Assembly: GCF_024713975.1 (NCBI RefSeq)
Contig: NC_091106.1
Span: 12,255,001-12,319,000, forward strand
DNA from: Paralichthys olivaceus
Lineage: Eukaryota; Chordata; Actinopteri; Pleuronectiformes; Paralichthyidae
Direction of reading: 5' to 3'
DNA length: 64,000 bases
Of the stretch, positions 32,680 through 45,900 are shown one piece after another. Each line of letters starts with the position of its first letter. Positions within the stretch are counted from its first letter, which is position 1. A program made the translations under genes and the position numbers. Below the pieces are notes generated by a model, which was not told the DNA's origin, did no database searches, and was given only the letters and a program-made list of their open reading frames with translations.

Positions 32680-32685
32680 AATAAA
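32680..32685 (+). terminator. Candidate polyadenylation signal of gclc
   Basis: AATAAA about 530 bp after the gclc stop codon, followed by a T-rich GTTAGTCGCTTTTTC stretch. Later AATAAA-like hexamers near 33093 are alternatives. Confidence 0.5.
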
Positions 32686-33140
32686 CAACAGTAAGTTAGT
32701 CGCTTTTTCACATTGTTTCACATGTTTGTGGAAAGCGTTTTATTTAGAGGGACAACAGGGAATGTGTCTTCATTTTCTGATCATCATGAAAAAGTCTATA
32801 GATCCTTCCTAGTAGCCACATTAGCATCTTGACTGACATGCCTGTGTGCAGTCAGCAGATTTATATGATTTTGAGTGTAGTGACGTCACCAGAGAAGTAC
32901 AGGTGGTGAGGACACTGCAGTGTTACTGTTGTTACCAAACTTAAATCACACTACTCGGTTGAGGGACTAAGTCCAGAAACTAAGATGTTGAGACATTTGG
33001 GTGCCTTTGAGAAACCTCGATCTGCTCCACAGAGGTCAAAGGTCAGGGTCTGTCAGCAGCAGAGCAGTGTTTGAACTGGGCTTCTCTGTAAATAATAAAT
33101 GAATTTTCTGCCTACAACCCTTGCTGAATGCCAACTGACA

Positions 33141-33146
<6 letters not shown>

Positions 33147-33171
<25 letters not shown>
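33147..33171. repeat. (AT)n microsatellite
   Basis: ACACAC followed by about 12 AT units, then an ATATAT remnant at 33179-33188 after a short interruption. Confidence 0.9.
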
Positions 33172-33177
<6 letters not shown>

Positions 33178-34869
33178 GATATATATATGACATATTATGA
33201 CTATTATAACATGACACTTGCAAAAAAAATACATAGAAATGTAATTTCACTTAAGTATTTCAAAGTAGGAACAGAACCTTCATTCTTTGGAAATGTGCAC
33301 TGGGAAGAATGTAATTCTGGGCAATCAATATAAAGTAAAAAATTAGTTAATTAAATTTAAAAAGTTAATTAATTAAGTAAATATAGATACTTTTTCTATC
33401 TTAATCAATAGATTTCTCTATTTTCAATTTCAATCGGCCAACACCTGAACATTTTCCTCCACAAGATGGTGGTATTGAACTAAATGTGTTACTGAGCTGT
33501 AATGACAAGAGCACTACCTCAGTTTGACCTCTTGGACTAAATAACGATTATGACTGGATCAGGCCAAGCCAACCAAGAGGGGAGAAAAGAATATGTTTAA
33601 AAAAAGAACTAGATGAAAGCACAAATAAAACCCCAGGACTTGTTAGTTTTATTCATACAATGGGCATTAGGGAATTAAATAAATTTTTGTGTTTAGATTT
33701 CTGGTCTGAGAATAATGACAAGAGTGCATCACAATTACAATTCACTGTAGAATGAGCCCCTTGCAGGTAAGAGACTGTGTATTGTGAAACCCAGCTATCA
33801 GAGGTCAGAGAATGTTAGTACAGCCACATCACAGAAGGTACAGTTGTAACTGATAACGTGAATGATGGCTCTGCTCTACGGTAATGACATCATGACAGCG
33901 AGGATGCACCCACAGCTACAGCACCCTGAAACTGAAGCAACTAAATCACATTCAATATCATCTTTAAAATATTTTTTTACACCTGTCTATATAGTGTTGT
34001 CAGTGATGTACATTACCAGTAAGTATAATTCTTCCTCCAATCAAAAACATTGGAATTCCTATAGAAGCCCAGTGCACATGTTAAATGCTGTGCAGTAGGT
34101 GCTGTCATAAATCTAGTGGATCCCTGCGGACACTCTTCTGCAGCCAAGTACCTTTAAACTGACTCCCACTCTCATCCAAACGTATCCAGGCGACATGATG
34201 GGACTTTGCATCAACATTGTATCTGCTCATACTGAACCTGCTGCTGTTACAAGAGCTCGAGTGATTTATCAGTTGGCAAATACAAATTGGACGATAAGAG
34301 TCTTTCATAGAGATATGAATGCAGTAAAGATGAGCATTGATGTTTATAGTCTATGTAAAAAAAATAACTATATATTATTTTCAAATTCTATATAATTGGT
34401 TGTAAGGGGTTGGACAACAACATCTTATGTATGAGAACAAAAATGAAAAGTGAAAAAAGTCTATTTCAACACGTTTGAATGTTGTTTCTATTGGAAATGT
34501 TACCCTGTGGTCATCAGTGGTACTGCAGTGTTCCTGGGCATGTCCATTGACCTAACTTGACTTGAGACTTGATTCAAACTTAGTCACTATAATCAATACT
34601 AATATACTTAGAGTCAACTGCTGTTAATTGTCAATACAATCAACATTTCTAGAGCCTTGTCATTAAAACCCCTAACCCGTTAATTAAATCATCTTTCAAG
34701 CAACTTAAATCTGCCCCAAGAATTATTTTTTCTATTAAAACATAATGAATCACTTCAGTAGGATTATTGTGAATCGTTATCACGTGACTCTGCAGTTTCC
34801 TTGAGCTTGACACAGAGTTTTAATCAGCTCATTCTTGTGGGTTTTTAAGCAACACTTTGCTTAAGACAA

Positions 34870-35890
34870 ACCTGAGGCCTGCGCTAAGAAGCTAGTTCAA
34901 CTCACCCAAGATATCTTTCTGTCATCAGCTGAACTAAACCTGACAAATGCATTTTCATCAAAATCATCCCAGATTTTCCTGCTCTAGATATGAGCGCATG
35001 GACATAAAAGGGCTGGGGTTTACTATTTATGACCAATCACAGACATGGACAAGTGTACTGAAAGCAGAGATGCATATATCACAACAAGGAACAAATTATA
35101 AGACAAATATGAGGAGTGCAAACACATAATCCAGGCTCAAAGAAACAGTTGCAGCTGCTAAATGCATGAAGGACAGCTGGGATAAAGACACTTACTTTGT
35201 GAATACATCATATCTCAGTGTTTTTATTTCTGACTATAAATTAATTCGTGTTTCCATTATAATTATGTATAATTTACATGTATTCTCATTGTGTATACGA
35301 CAGTTTTAGCTGCGTTCAAGTGCACTTGAAATAAAAATTAGCATAACCCACAGTGAACAAGACACTCCAGAAAGCAAGGAAATGTAGGACAAAGCAGACA
35401 GTCTGTTTTACTGTGAGCACATCCAGCTTCAACGTGTCAGGTTGTTTATATTCAGCAGACAAAGGTTCATTAGACCCTCCGATGAATCTTTATCTTTCAA
35501 AATGATACTCATCAGAGTAGGTCAACGGATTTTGACTGCTCTGGGACTCTCTGACAATCCACACCAAGCTCCATGGGATCCAGAATGGTAATATCATGCT
35601 TTCAAAGGAATTGATTGGTCAGTGGACGGTGCTCTTATCTCCAATATATCCTGCTTGGAGCAGGTGAGCCATTCAGCATAAGATACCAGGGAGATTTACC
35701 CCAATAAGAAGTGAACAAGCTTCGTACGACTAAAAACTCTGAAGTTAACATGAAATGACCCCGATTTTAATTTCACGCTTCCTGGTAAAGGATCCTGATT
35801 TTCTGGTTTAGCCTGCCAATCACTTGTGAGTCTGGTTTAATCTCAGGCGTAGGAGTTCAGAGATTCTCCATAAAACAAAACATGGTCCTG
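34870..35890. mobile_element. Probable decayed transposable element
   Basis: Opening sequence (GAAGCTAGTTCAACTCACCC, GATATCTTTCTGTCATCAGC) and closing blocks (GAAGTTAACATGAAATGACC, GGAGTTCAGAGATTCTCC) look like pieces of a fish dispersed element I have seen before. No long ORF and no clear terminal repeats were found, so limits and class are uncertain. Confidence 0.3.
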
Positions 35891-36292
35891 TTCCTACAGA
35901 GGCTAAATGCACTTATTGTAAGTCAATTTGCTAGATTGATGTTATTTAAACAATATCCAAGCGATACTGATTTTTGTGGATCCGCCAAAATGCATCAGTG
36001 TCTTTTAAAAAGATTTATTTAAAAAAATGAAAAAAGCAAATCCTCACATTTGATAAATTAGGGCTTAACCTGTATTGTAATTTTTTTCACATCATATTTT
36101 CACAAATGTGCTTTTACTGGGCTGTAAAATTTAATTTTTTCACTCAGTTTCTAACTCAACTTTTTATTCACTGCCACCTTTATAACACTTATTTTACTTT
36201 ACTTTATTTCACTTTATTTATATTCATATTATTATTCATGTATTTATTTTATTGAGCTTTAATACATTTTATTCCTCTTATGATCATAAATA

Positions 36293-36293
36293 T

Positions 36294-36335
<42 letters not shown>
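36293..36335. repeat. (GT)n microsatellite upstream of elovl5 exon 1
   Basis: About 20 GT dinucleotides just upstream of the GC-richer stretch containing the putative elovl5 first exon. An alternating CA/CG-rich tract follows near 36540-36572. Confidence 0.95.
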
Positions 36336-36337
<2 letters not shown>

Positions 36338-36439
36338 GTGTGGCTGCAACACACCGGGTCACCTCCTGGCTGCAGCCTGTAACCCTGCTGCAGGGCACTG
36401 GGCCAGTCTGCGTGTTCCTCCCACTAGTTTCCACTGAGC

Positions 36440-36647
36440 GACAAGGCTGCACATTGTGCTCAGAGCGGCCCAGAGACAGCCAAGGTTACACAGCCGCTCT
36501 CTCTCCACGCATTGCATCCGAAAGGTACACAGCCCACGGCGCGCACACTCACGCACGCACGCACACACGCACAGCTGCATCTCCTCGTCCACACTCAACA
36601 TTTCCACTCTCTCTCCTCTGTGTGTGTGTATCGGCTGGAACTTCATG
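36440..36647 (+). promoter_or_regulatory. Putative elovl5 promoter and non-coding first exon
   Basis: A locally GC- and CpG-richer block ends in a consensus donor (CTTCATG|GTAAGG, GT at 36648). It lies on the same strand as elovl5 and about 3.3 kb before its first coding exon, which needs an upstream exon because it opens with an acceptor-like TCGTTAG. Human ELOVL5 also has a non-coding first exon. The transcript start is unknown. The exon would end in an ATG. Confidence 0.4.
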
Positions 36648-39600
36648 GTAAGGCTTTTCTATCTTTTTATTATTTCTAGTGGGGTCTGGGTACGTTGGCG
36701 CGCGCATGGCGTCTGTTACATTGGATGATGCTGGAGCTGTGACGCCTGAATGCGATCGATAGATTATTGTTATTGGGATTGTTTCATTGATTCCTCTCTG
36801 GAAGTCTGAATTATCAAAAGAAAGCGATGATGAAATGAGATGGCGCCGTCATCAGCTCTACGCTCATGTTATTTTTTTTTACCCTGTACTTAAAGTGTTT
36901 CTCACTACAAATGCGTAAAGTGCGATTCTGTATGGAAATTGCTGTTACACGCAATAGTGCGTTTTAGAGGGACACAGCATTCGCGACGCTGCATGATGAT
37001 CACAACAGTAAAGTATTCCCCATGAAGGCACAGGCACTGTACTTCTGTGAAGTCAGGGCGGTTTTACTGGAAACAAGTTCAAATGATTACTGTGCTTCTG
37101 CAATGTTCCATGTTTGAGTGATGACATGCACAAAATATTGTTTTTAGAAAACTTCTGCAAAGTCATTAGGAATGTAAAACCTTTACAGAAATCCTAAACT
37201 ATAAAGTAAGATATCTTTGTATGTATCATCTATTTCACATCAGAAAACACAACTCAAAACAAATTCCAAGCACAATAAAAGAAATTAAAGGAGAATAATA
37301 AAAGAGGTAAATGGATTAAAAGAGGTAAAAGAAATGATCTATCTATCGATCTGTCTGTCTGTCTGTCTGTCTATTTATCCATCTATCCTCTTAAAAATGT
37401 GTGGGCAAAGTGACAAAATTATTCATCAACATATAATATCAATATACAACAGAGTAAAAATGTATGAAGAAACTTGTGATAAAATAGAAAAAGATTCATT
37501 CCAATATGAAAATATTCTCTATACGAGCATGCATGCATTCATACATAGTGTGTGTACAGAAAATAAAAGTAAATGAAGATAAGCAAAATCCTAAAAATCC
37601 AGTGTGAAAATAAAACAATCCAAGTCATTGATTTGCAGCGCTGCCCACACTGCTCTGCAGAGAGGTTAAAGGGACACGTGCCACTGTGTGAATGGCATTA
37701 CAACATGTCTGACAACAGACACACTGCACACTCATGTCATAGTTACATCATTATATTACCCAACTGTAACTCTTACAGCAAATAACCCTGTGAATAATTT
37801 GTTACCAGCTGTGGCTGTGAGAAAGTCATGAGGAGGCATTTTTGTATTTGGGAGGATCCAGCTCTGGATTGTTTAGACACATTTATTTTGCATTGGCTCT
37901 GCAGCACAGACTCATTGACTGGCTGCTAACATGGGCTCCTGTTGTGGGTCATCATGCTCTGATTAAGGCCTTGCAGATTATCATGTTTTGGTGCAGCCTA
38001 ATGCATCTTTGATAATCAGAGCATGGACTTTAGTGCACCGGCCTGATCAGAATAAGCCATATTTAGTTCCTGCAGATAAGTGATTATGGGCAAATGCAAC
38101 AACCCGTGACATGCGATTTGTTGCCTCAGCTGCACAGAAACTGCACAATGTTTACAAGCAGTATTTTTACTCTTAATAATTACACACAGTTCCTCATGCA
38201 ACTCAGATGTTAAGATATTAATATTATTTAAGTGAATAAAATACTCAAATACTGAACCAAAGTCACTGACCTGCCCCTTCAGTTCTATTGGTCATGTTTC
38301 AATAATATCATGTGACGCTTTAACTAAATTTGATATTCACATTTCTTTTTAAGGTCAATTTTCTAACCCATAAAGCTGAATCTTAATTTTACCTCAGGCA
38401 AAGAAATAGGCCAAAAAATAGCAACCCATCTGTGGATGAATTTATTGTGTCATCTTGATTCTGTGCAGGAATGTGTGTTGTACATAGGGACCTATATCTC
38501 CTATCTGAAGGAGGTGTTATGGAAGGAAGACACACATGGAGCTGATTCTAGTGCACATCCTGTGTTGTGTTTCCAGCAGTAGACTCAGGTGTGAGCTGCA
38601 GAAATCTGGGACATAACGCAACTGAAATTAATGTATAGCTCGGTAGTACATCGGTGAAAATACAATAGGCAGGCATGCTGTTATTTCAGTAGCTGAGAGG
38701 AGGCATTTTGTGCAAAGCCTTTTTAGGGTCTTACAAACCCTGCAGGACTGTGTAGATACAGCTGGGGCGATAATGAAGAAAGTTATCAGAGCATCAGTTG
38801 CAAGGATTTTTTTCTGTATGGTTTACTTGATGAGGCTTTGTGTGAAAAAGCTCCATTCATGCTGCTACGAAATATAATTTAAAGGATATCTGCACATTTG
38901 TCTCCGTTGTTTAGGTGAAGATTTTAATCAAAAATACTCACGAGACAATACAGAATTTACAATCTGTTTTGAGAACATAGCCTGGTGATCACATCTTAAA
39001 ATGCACATTGTCCAACTGTGAACATCCAGACATTTATTCAGCTGAGTAGACGGCCGTCTGGTCTACATCACAGGGCTGATCTTACTGTCAGAAGCAGAGC
39101 AGTGGAATCTAATTTTATATTCCAAATTAGCCTACATGCAGTGCTTGTGGAAACATGCAGTCACTTTTGGACTTTTCCCATGTGTTTAAAACGGACACAC
39201 CCAATGAGGGAGTGAGTGATCAACAGATAAAAACAATAATACGCCACCACCCCAGTTTGACAGCTTCGGCGAGAGAACCTGCATTAACTAAACAGAGCAG
39301 CGCTGCCCGGGCCAGACCTGATTCTGCAACTATTACTGCCAAAGCTGGGTGGGGCTAATAAATCCACATTGAGACCTTATTACCCTCAACAATCATAAGA
39401 TCCAGAGAATCACTGTATTGCAGCAGTAACTAAATGTGGTTATCGTCTACTCACAGCTGCCTGCTGGCTTCTTGTTTTGTCTCCAGGTGAAAAGTGGCCA
39501 CATACTGTCTGTTGTTGGAAACCGCAGTGACATGGGAAGTATTTGGGGAAAGAGTTTAAGTAAAGACAGACATTGAAATTAGGCAAAAGAGTAAATTAGA

Positions 39601-39955
39601 TAAATACCAGACTAATGACGGACTGTCGTGAGAAAAAGTCTTTTAGCTTTTAGCAGTTTTCATGAGGTTACAATATGCATGTGTTGAAATGAGTTATGAA
39701 AACACTATTTAGAATTGATACAATGTAATAATCATTAATAAAGGCCTCCCTAATGCAAAATATTAACTAATCACACTAATAACAATATACATATGACTCT
39801 TTATATTTTAAAATATCACTCGAAGCAACAAAACCACACACTCTGTATCTCCAGGCTCAACTTTAAAATATGTTTAAGATCAATAATAGGCTAATATTAA
39901 GATTAGAACCATCATCTAATGGGTGTGTTGTTCTCGTTATGCATGCTGTCGTTAG
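36648..39955 (+). other. Putative elovl5 intron 1
   Basis: AT-rich sequence without a recognisable gene. It holds a CTGT/CTAT tetranucleotide microsatellite at 37337-37386. Assignment as an intron depends on the putative first exon ending at 36647. Confidence 0.4.
37337..37386. repeat. Tetranucleotide microsatellite (CTAT/CTGT)
   Basis: A compound tract CTATCTATCGATCTGTCTGT continuing through further CTGT units into CTATTTATCCATCTATCC. Confidence 0.9.
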
Positions 39956-39962
39956 GTGACAG

Positions 39963-42900
39963 ATGGAGACCTTCAATCACCAACTGAACACTTACATACA
40001 GTCATGGATGGGTCCCAGAGGTAAGTCACGTTTGTATTGTTTTCTTATCCTAGTTGCTGGTGTAAAAACACATTACCCTGCCTGAACTCTAAAGTGCTGC
40101 AAATACTCACAGCAAAAACTAGGACACTACACATAAAAGGATAGTTCAGCCAAAAATGAAAATGTACTTGTTATCTACTCACCACTATGCTGATGGAGGG
40201 GTGGGTGAAGTGTGTGAGTCCACAAAACACTTTTGGAGTTTTAGGGGTAAACAGTGTTGCAGCCCAATCCAATACAATTAAAGTAGTTAAAAAAAACAAC
40301 AGAATAAAAACATAAAATCCCTCCATACTGCTGCTGTGGTTTCATCGAAGTGTCCGCAAGCCCCGACATTCAAAATCGACTCGAATTGGTGTCATTTACT
40401 GGTGTTATTTAGCCTAAACGTCCTCCTGCGTTTAGCCGTGCTAGTGTTCGCGTGCACACACCTGCACAACCTCGCACCTCTATGCTCTCGCCCAAGAGGC
40501 ACGTGATAACATCAGCAATACTCAGCTGTAACTGCAGCAGCTATGCTATTGGAACGAGTGATGCTACCGCGTGTGTGTGCGATCGTGGGCGTCTCTCCAG
40601 GCAGGAGGATCACAGCAGATATTTAGGCTTTAAACTTGGTGTAATGAATGAATTTGAATGTCTGGGGTTACAGACACTTGGATGACACCACAGGAGGAGT
40701 GTGGAGGCATTTTATGGTTTTTTTTACATTTGAAGAAGTAGTCCCCAGTTACTTTAAGTGTTTTGTGGACTCAAACACTTCACCCACCCCTCCATCGGCG
40801 CAGTGGTGAGTATAATGAGATTTTTATTTTTCGGTGAATTAACCCTTTAACAAGAAATATGACACAGCTGTGAACATGACCTAAAACCTTTGACCCGAGT
40901 CGTTCATTATCGTAGATATTTATGCACAGACTTGCACAAGAATTCTGCTCTGGTGTTTCACACTCTTACAGTAATATCAACCTTTCGATGTATTGAGCAA
41001 ACACTCACTGCCACCGGTCGTCACCTCTCAAGGTCATGTCTTGTCACTAATGAGAGCAGCTTATCAGCCCCATGATCGATCAGAGAACACCTTTATCTCC
41101 ATATTTCAGATCAGCGGGTGAAGGGATGGCTGCTGTTGGACAATTACCCACCAACCTTTGCACTCACAGTTATGTACCTTCTGATTGTGTGGATGGGACC
41201 CAAGTACATGAAGCACCGGCAGCCGTACTCCTGCAGAGGCCTCATGGTGCTCTACAATCTGGGCCTCACGCTCTTGTCTTTCTACATGTTCTATGAGGTA
41301 AACGGAGAAATGTGTTGAAGTCGACCAAATCAATGCAGCGTCACGCTAAAGAGAGACAAAAGTGGCCTGAACCAAAGCTGTAGACTACTAGTGTGTGAAT
41401 AGGACCAAATATGTTTTAAGTAAGGAAAAGTCTAAAATAGAATGATTAGGAGATTGAAAACATTAACCATTTTCTGACATGAGGAGACAAATGCTGTCAG
41501 TGAAGTTGCTCAGTCATCCAGATCCTCCAGATGCTGACATTTACAATTCAAAGTTAACAAAGCTAATGAAGCTAGCAAATGCTGGCTGAAGCCTTGTATT
41601 TAGCATAAAACTAGCAAGAAAATAAACAAGCATATTTGAGATTTCCTGAAACATTTTCCCCTCAAAATTAATAGTTTCTCATTGTATCAGATTAACATGA
41701 AACCTGTTATGTCGTGAGTCTATTAAAAACCAAAGAAGTACTACATCAGGCCGATTTTTAAAGGGAAGGTTTTTGGTACATTGCTCACGTCAAGAATTAA
41801 GTGTAAAATAAGTTTTAGTCTTAATGCAAACATTCAACATTAGCCAGGGGCTGGAGGCTGCTGCCGTCTCTAACAGATGAGAGTCAGATCTATTAGGGAG
41901 GGAGAGGATCACAGCTGGACAGACTCAATGTTTCGACCATCAAATCCCACACCATCGCGGACAACAGCTCAGCCCCCTGTTGTTTGATGCAAGACAGCTT
42001 TTATATAAACAACGGACTCCATAACAGCAACTGATCCAGTGGCGTAAACTAAAATGTGATAACATTCCTATTTGGTAAGATGGCAAAGTCTGAGCTGAAG
42101 GTTTAATAGAAGCTGTGCCAAGATTTCACTTATTATATCGATCGTATCTGTTGTACCTGTGAACACCACGGTGTAAGTCTAAAGTATCAGTCTGCCCCAT
42201 TCCCTTCCAGCTGGCAGAGTAAGGAACAGCTCGACTGTCCTTAGTGAAACCTTGTACTCTGACCATGGCAAGGCCACTGGATGAGTTTTTGACAGTCCGA
42301 AATCAATACCACCTCATGTCAATCAAAATACATCCACTGTTCTCATCAACTCTCCAGGCTTCAGAAGTGATTTAATATGACTGTAATTGATTTTGTTTAT
42401 TTATCTAATGATTAATTTAGTAGGTTTTATGAAATAATCCAAGCAGTTTATCAGGTTAGTGGGAGGACACTGTCTGTATAAACATTTTTAAAAAATGTGA
42501 TGTTCACAAATCAAAGGTCCTTCTGTTGCTGGCAGTTTCTTGGCTAATATTAGTGGGTGAAGCAGACAGGGCAGTGGCTCTGTATTGACTTGGTGAATCA
42601 GCATTAAACCACCTCATCTGTGTGCAGCTGAATTTCTTCACAGGGCCACATCATCCATTATACACATATTTGTGTGTGTAATCATGAGCTATGTTGGTTA
42701 AGTTTGTGTAATGTTGTATTATGCATGTAGGAAATGTGGAGGGACTTTATCAAACCTTTTAAAATAATTTTATGGATGGGAGCTGGACTCAAGTCAAGAT
42801 ATCTCCACCCTTGCTGGAAACATTTTAACTAGTATCACTTTACTATGCAAAATTAAAGGGAACATGTAAAATCATATGTGCACTGGTGTGGAGCCATAGT

Positions 42901-45900
42901 TACTATTGACAGTTCCATTTAGAAACTCCTGCACTTTTCATAATTTGAGTGCAAATGCAAAAAAATTGTCAGATTATTTACCTCCAACAAATCACAGACT
43001 ACATTTAATGTACATATTATATACATATTATGAATAAACAGTTGTTTGTTCCTAGTGTTTTTACCTTTAATGAGGCTAGATTCAATATTTATAACCATCA
43101 GCCGTCAGCAGCTGACTCTCTATGCACCTGTGCCCTCGGTCATGTGTTTATAACTTCACATTTTACAACACCACATCTTTCAACTTTCACTTTTACATTG
43201 CATTGGTGCATTGCAGTGTGCCTGTGTGTTAATTGATTGTATATGATTTTTCTGCAGCTCGTTACTGCTGCGTGGTATGGTGGCTACAACCTCTACTGTC
43301 AGAACACTCACAGTGCACCAGAAGCAGATAATAAGGTGAGTCAGTCAGACATACACGTATTTACGTTTCGTGCTGGTGATGATTTCTTTCTATTATCTCA
43401 TGTCTGATATAACTTGGATAATTTCCCATTCCTTTCTTGAAACTATGAACAAAACACTAGAAGTATAAATACAACAGGACAGTTACAATATGTAATAATT
43501 ATGTAATAATCGAAATCTGAGTTTTTTTCCCTTTCAAATCCACTGCTCTGTCTGTGGCTGACCTGTAAATCCCAGCAGATAAACTACAGAGACAGGGAGT
43601 CAATTTAATCCGACTCTTGTCATCATGATGACTACACTGTAAAAAAAGATACAATAGAATTTACAGTAAATATCTGGCAAAAAAAGTTATCAATAAATAT
43701 TATAAAATACATTGTTATGCATTGTGAAAAGAATTACAGTATAGGGTACAGTTTACAGGCTTTTGTGTAAATAATTACACAATATATGTTTTAATTAAAT
43801 TAAATTAATTGTTTTATTTGCATCAAACTAATTGATATCTAGTTTACAACATGGTCTTGTATGCTACTCAAATGACTTAGATAACTGGGGTTGCCAGTTA
43901 TTAGCTAAAAATGTGTCACAATGAAATATGTTGAATATTTTTACAGTAAATCTTCAAACAAAACAAAACGTAATGCTTCATGATGCTCGTAGACCACTGC
44001 TTCCGCTGAAACTATATTGTTTATGAAAGATAGTATTGCTTTAATATGTTAAGAAATGTTACTGAGCTTTAGCTTCACTTAAGATAGTGAGCTAACATTT
44101 GCTACAAATGGTGTACATTTGTACTTTTGATGCCCGGAACTGCTTGTTCAACATGCTCTATTAATTGTTCACTTACTTTACTTGGAGACGTGCAAACCAG
44201 GTTGACAGAAGAAGCTTAGGTTTATGAACTAACAATTCTTTTTTTATTAGCTTTTATGGAATAATACTTATAATCAAATGGCTGGACACAGCTGCTTCTC
44301 TGCTGTGTCCACATCAAACTATGTAAAGCTGCTCCTCACCTCATTCAGCGAGATTTGATTATCAATAGTAACTGTTGTCTCAACCATTTACTTATATCTA
44401 TATGTATATAAAGACGGACGACATGATAACTGCCAAAAAGTGAAACCAAACCATCTTGATCACCCCCTGGAGGCTGGCTGCAGTACATGTTATAAACTCT
44501 GCCTCCCCCTTGTAGATGTGGACCAAGTAAAAAAGTATATGTCAAATTTGGTTTTAGTTAGTTATATGACACTCACAGGATGAAACGCCATGGTTGACAG
44601 CCGAGACTGACTCGTGATGCTGGAATGTGTGTATCGGCAGGACCTTGACACCACAGCTCCACACCACAATTACTACTGTGCAGACTTTGACTCCTGATGG
44701 CATCAACAGTGCCAATAATTTGACCTGATTTTTGTACAATGGGAGGAAGTGGAGATGCGTAATCCATCTTTATAAGCAATCTATTAGAACACAGCTTTTA
44801 GAATATGTTATTGTGGAAAAATACTTTCAGCTGCTGTATTATTTGGGACCCATGATGCATTGGGATACAGAGTTAAACTTTGTAAAATGACAGAACAATA
44901 AATTATTGTAAAAATACATTGCAGACACTACAGAGTGTGTTACAGTGTGTCTTCGGTGTCCCCGCTGTCCTCGGCGGTGGAGGTGAAAACACGGCTCACA
45001 GTGAAATGTGCACAGCTTTGCAGTTCTGCAGTGATGAAATAAAAACGTTTTATCATTGTGTCACAGCTACAGATTACAGTTAAATTTCTTTATGACTCAT
45101 CCTGAACTTTCAAGGACCTTCGGGACAGATATCTGCTTATCACCTTGTACTAGCGCTTAGGAATTTTGAAAGAACTGTTGGCGCTGTATATTTATGATTT
45201 GCTGTCAAATTTTTTGGGGTTATACTATATACTTTATCAGTCTCTTTGAGAATATACAGGAGGTTTTTATTTTTTATTTTGCTCATGTAACTTCTTTTGT
45301 TTTGCCATGTCTCCGCTCAGGTCATGAATGTCCTGTGGTGGTACTACTTCTCCAAGCTAATTGAGTTCATGGATACGTTTTTCTTCATCCTACGAAAGAA
45401 CAATCACCAGCTCACGTTTCTTCACATCTACCACCACGCCAGCATGCTGAATATCTGGTGGTTTGTTATGAACTGGATAGCCTGTGGCCACTGTGAGTGT
45501 TTTAACACAACTTTGCCCTCCAATGACTCAAATCCCTCCAGTAGCCACAGTTGGCCTGTTTGGGCTCGCAGCCAGCTGAATAATTCAAGTACGCTAATGT
45601 TAAAGCCATTAGACCTGAAAACAGCCTGTTTTGTCCACAAAGCCATAAAGAACCAAAAGTGACATTTATTGACTTGAACGCTGCAGTTCTGTGTAACAAA
45701 CCTTTTTGTGTTTCTATTATAGAAACCAGCACAGCACTCTGAGAGTTATAGGAAAGTCACTTAAAACGCACTATTAATTTTGATTTAAATATAATGTGAC
45801 ATTATAAACAGGTTTTATTATTTATCAGATGTTTACTTTATAATTGTATTATTTATGTATTTATTATTACTGTATTACTTTACTGTTAATGGCTTGTATT

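Larger units (their letters stand above)
32690..36290. other. Intergenic, gclc to elovl5
   Basis: AT-rich sequence with no supportable gene. It contains an AT microsatellite at 33147-33171 and a probable decayed mobile element from about 34870 to 35890. Short ORFs such as 33862-34098 and 34947-35129 (plus) have no recognised similarity. Confidence 0.5.
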
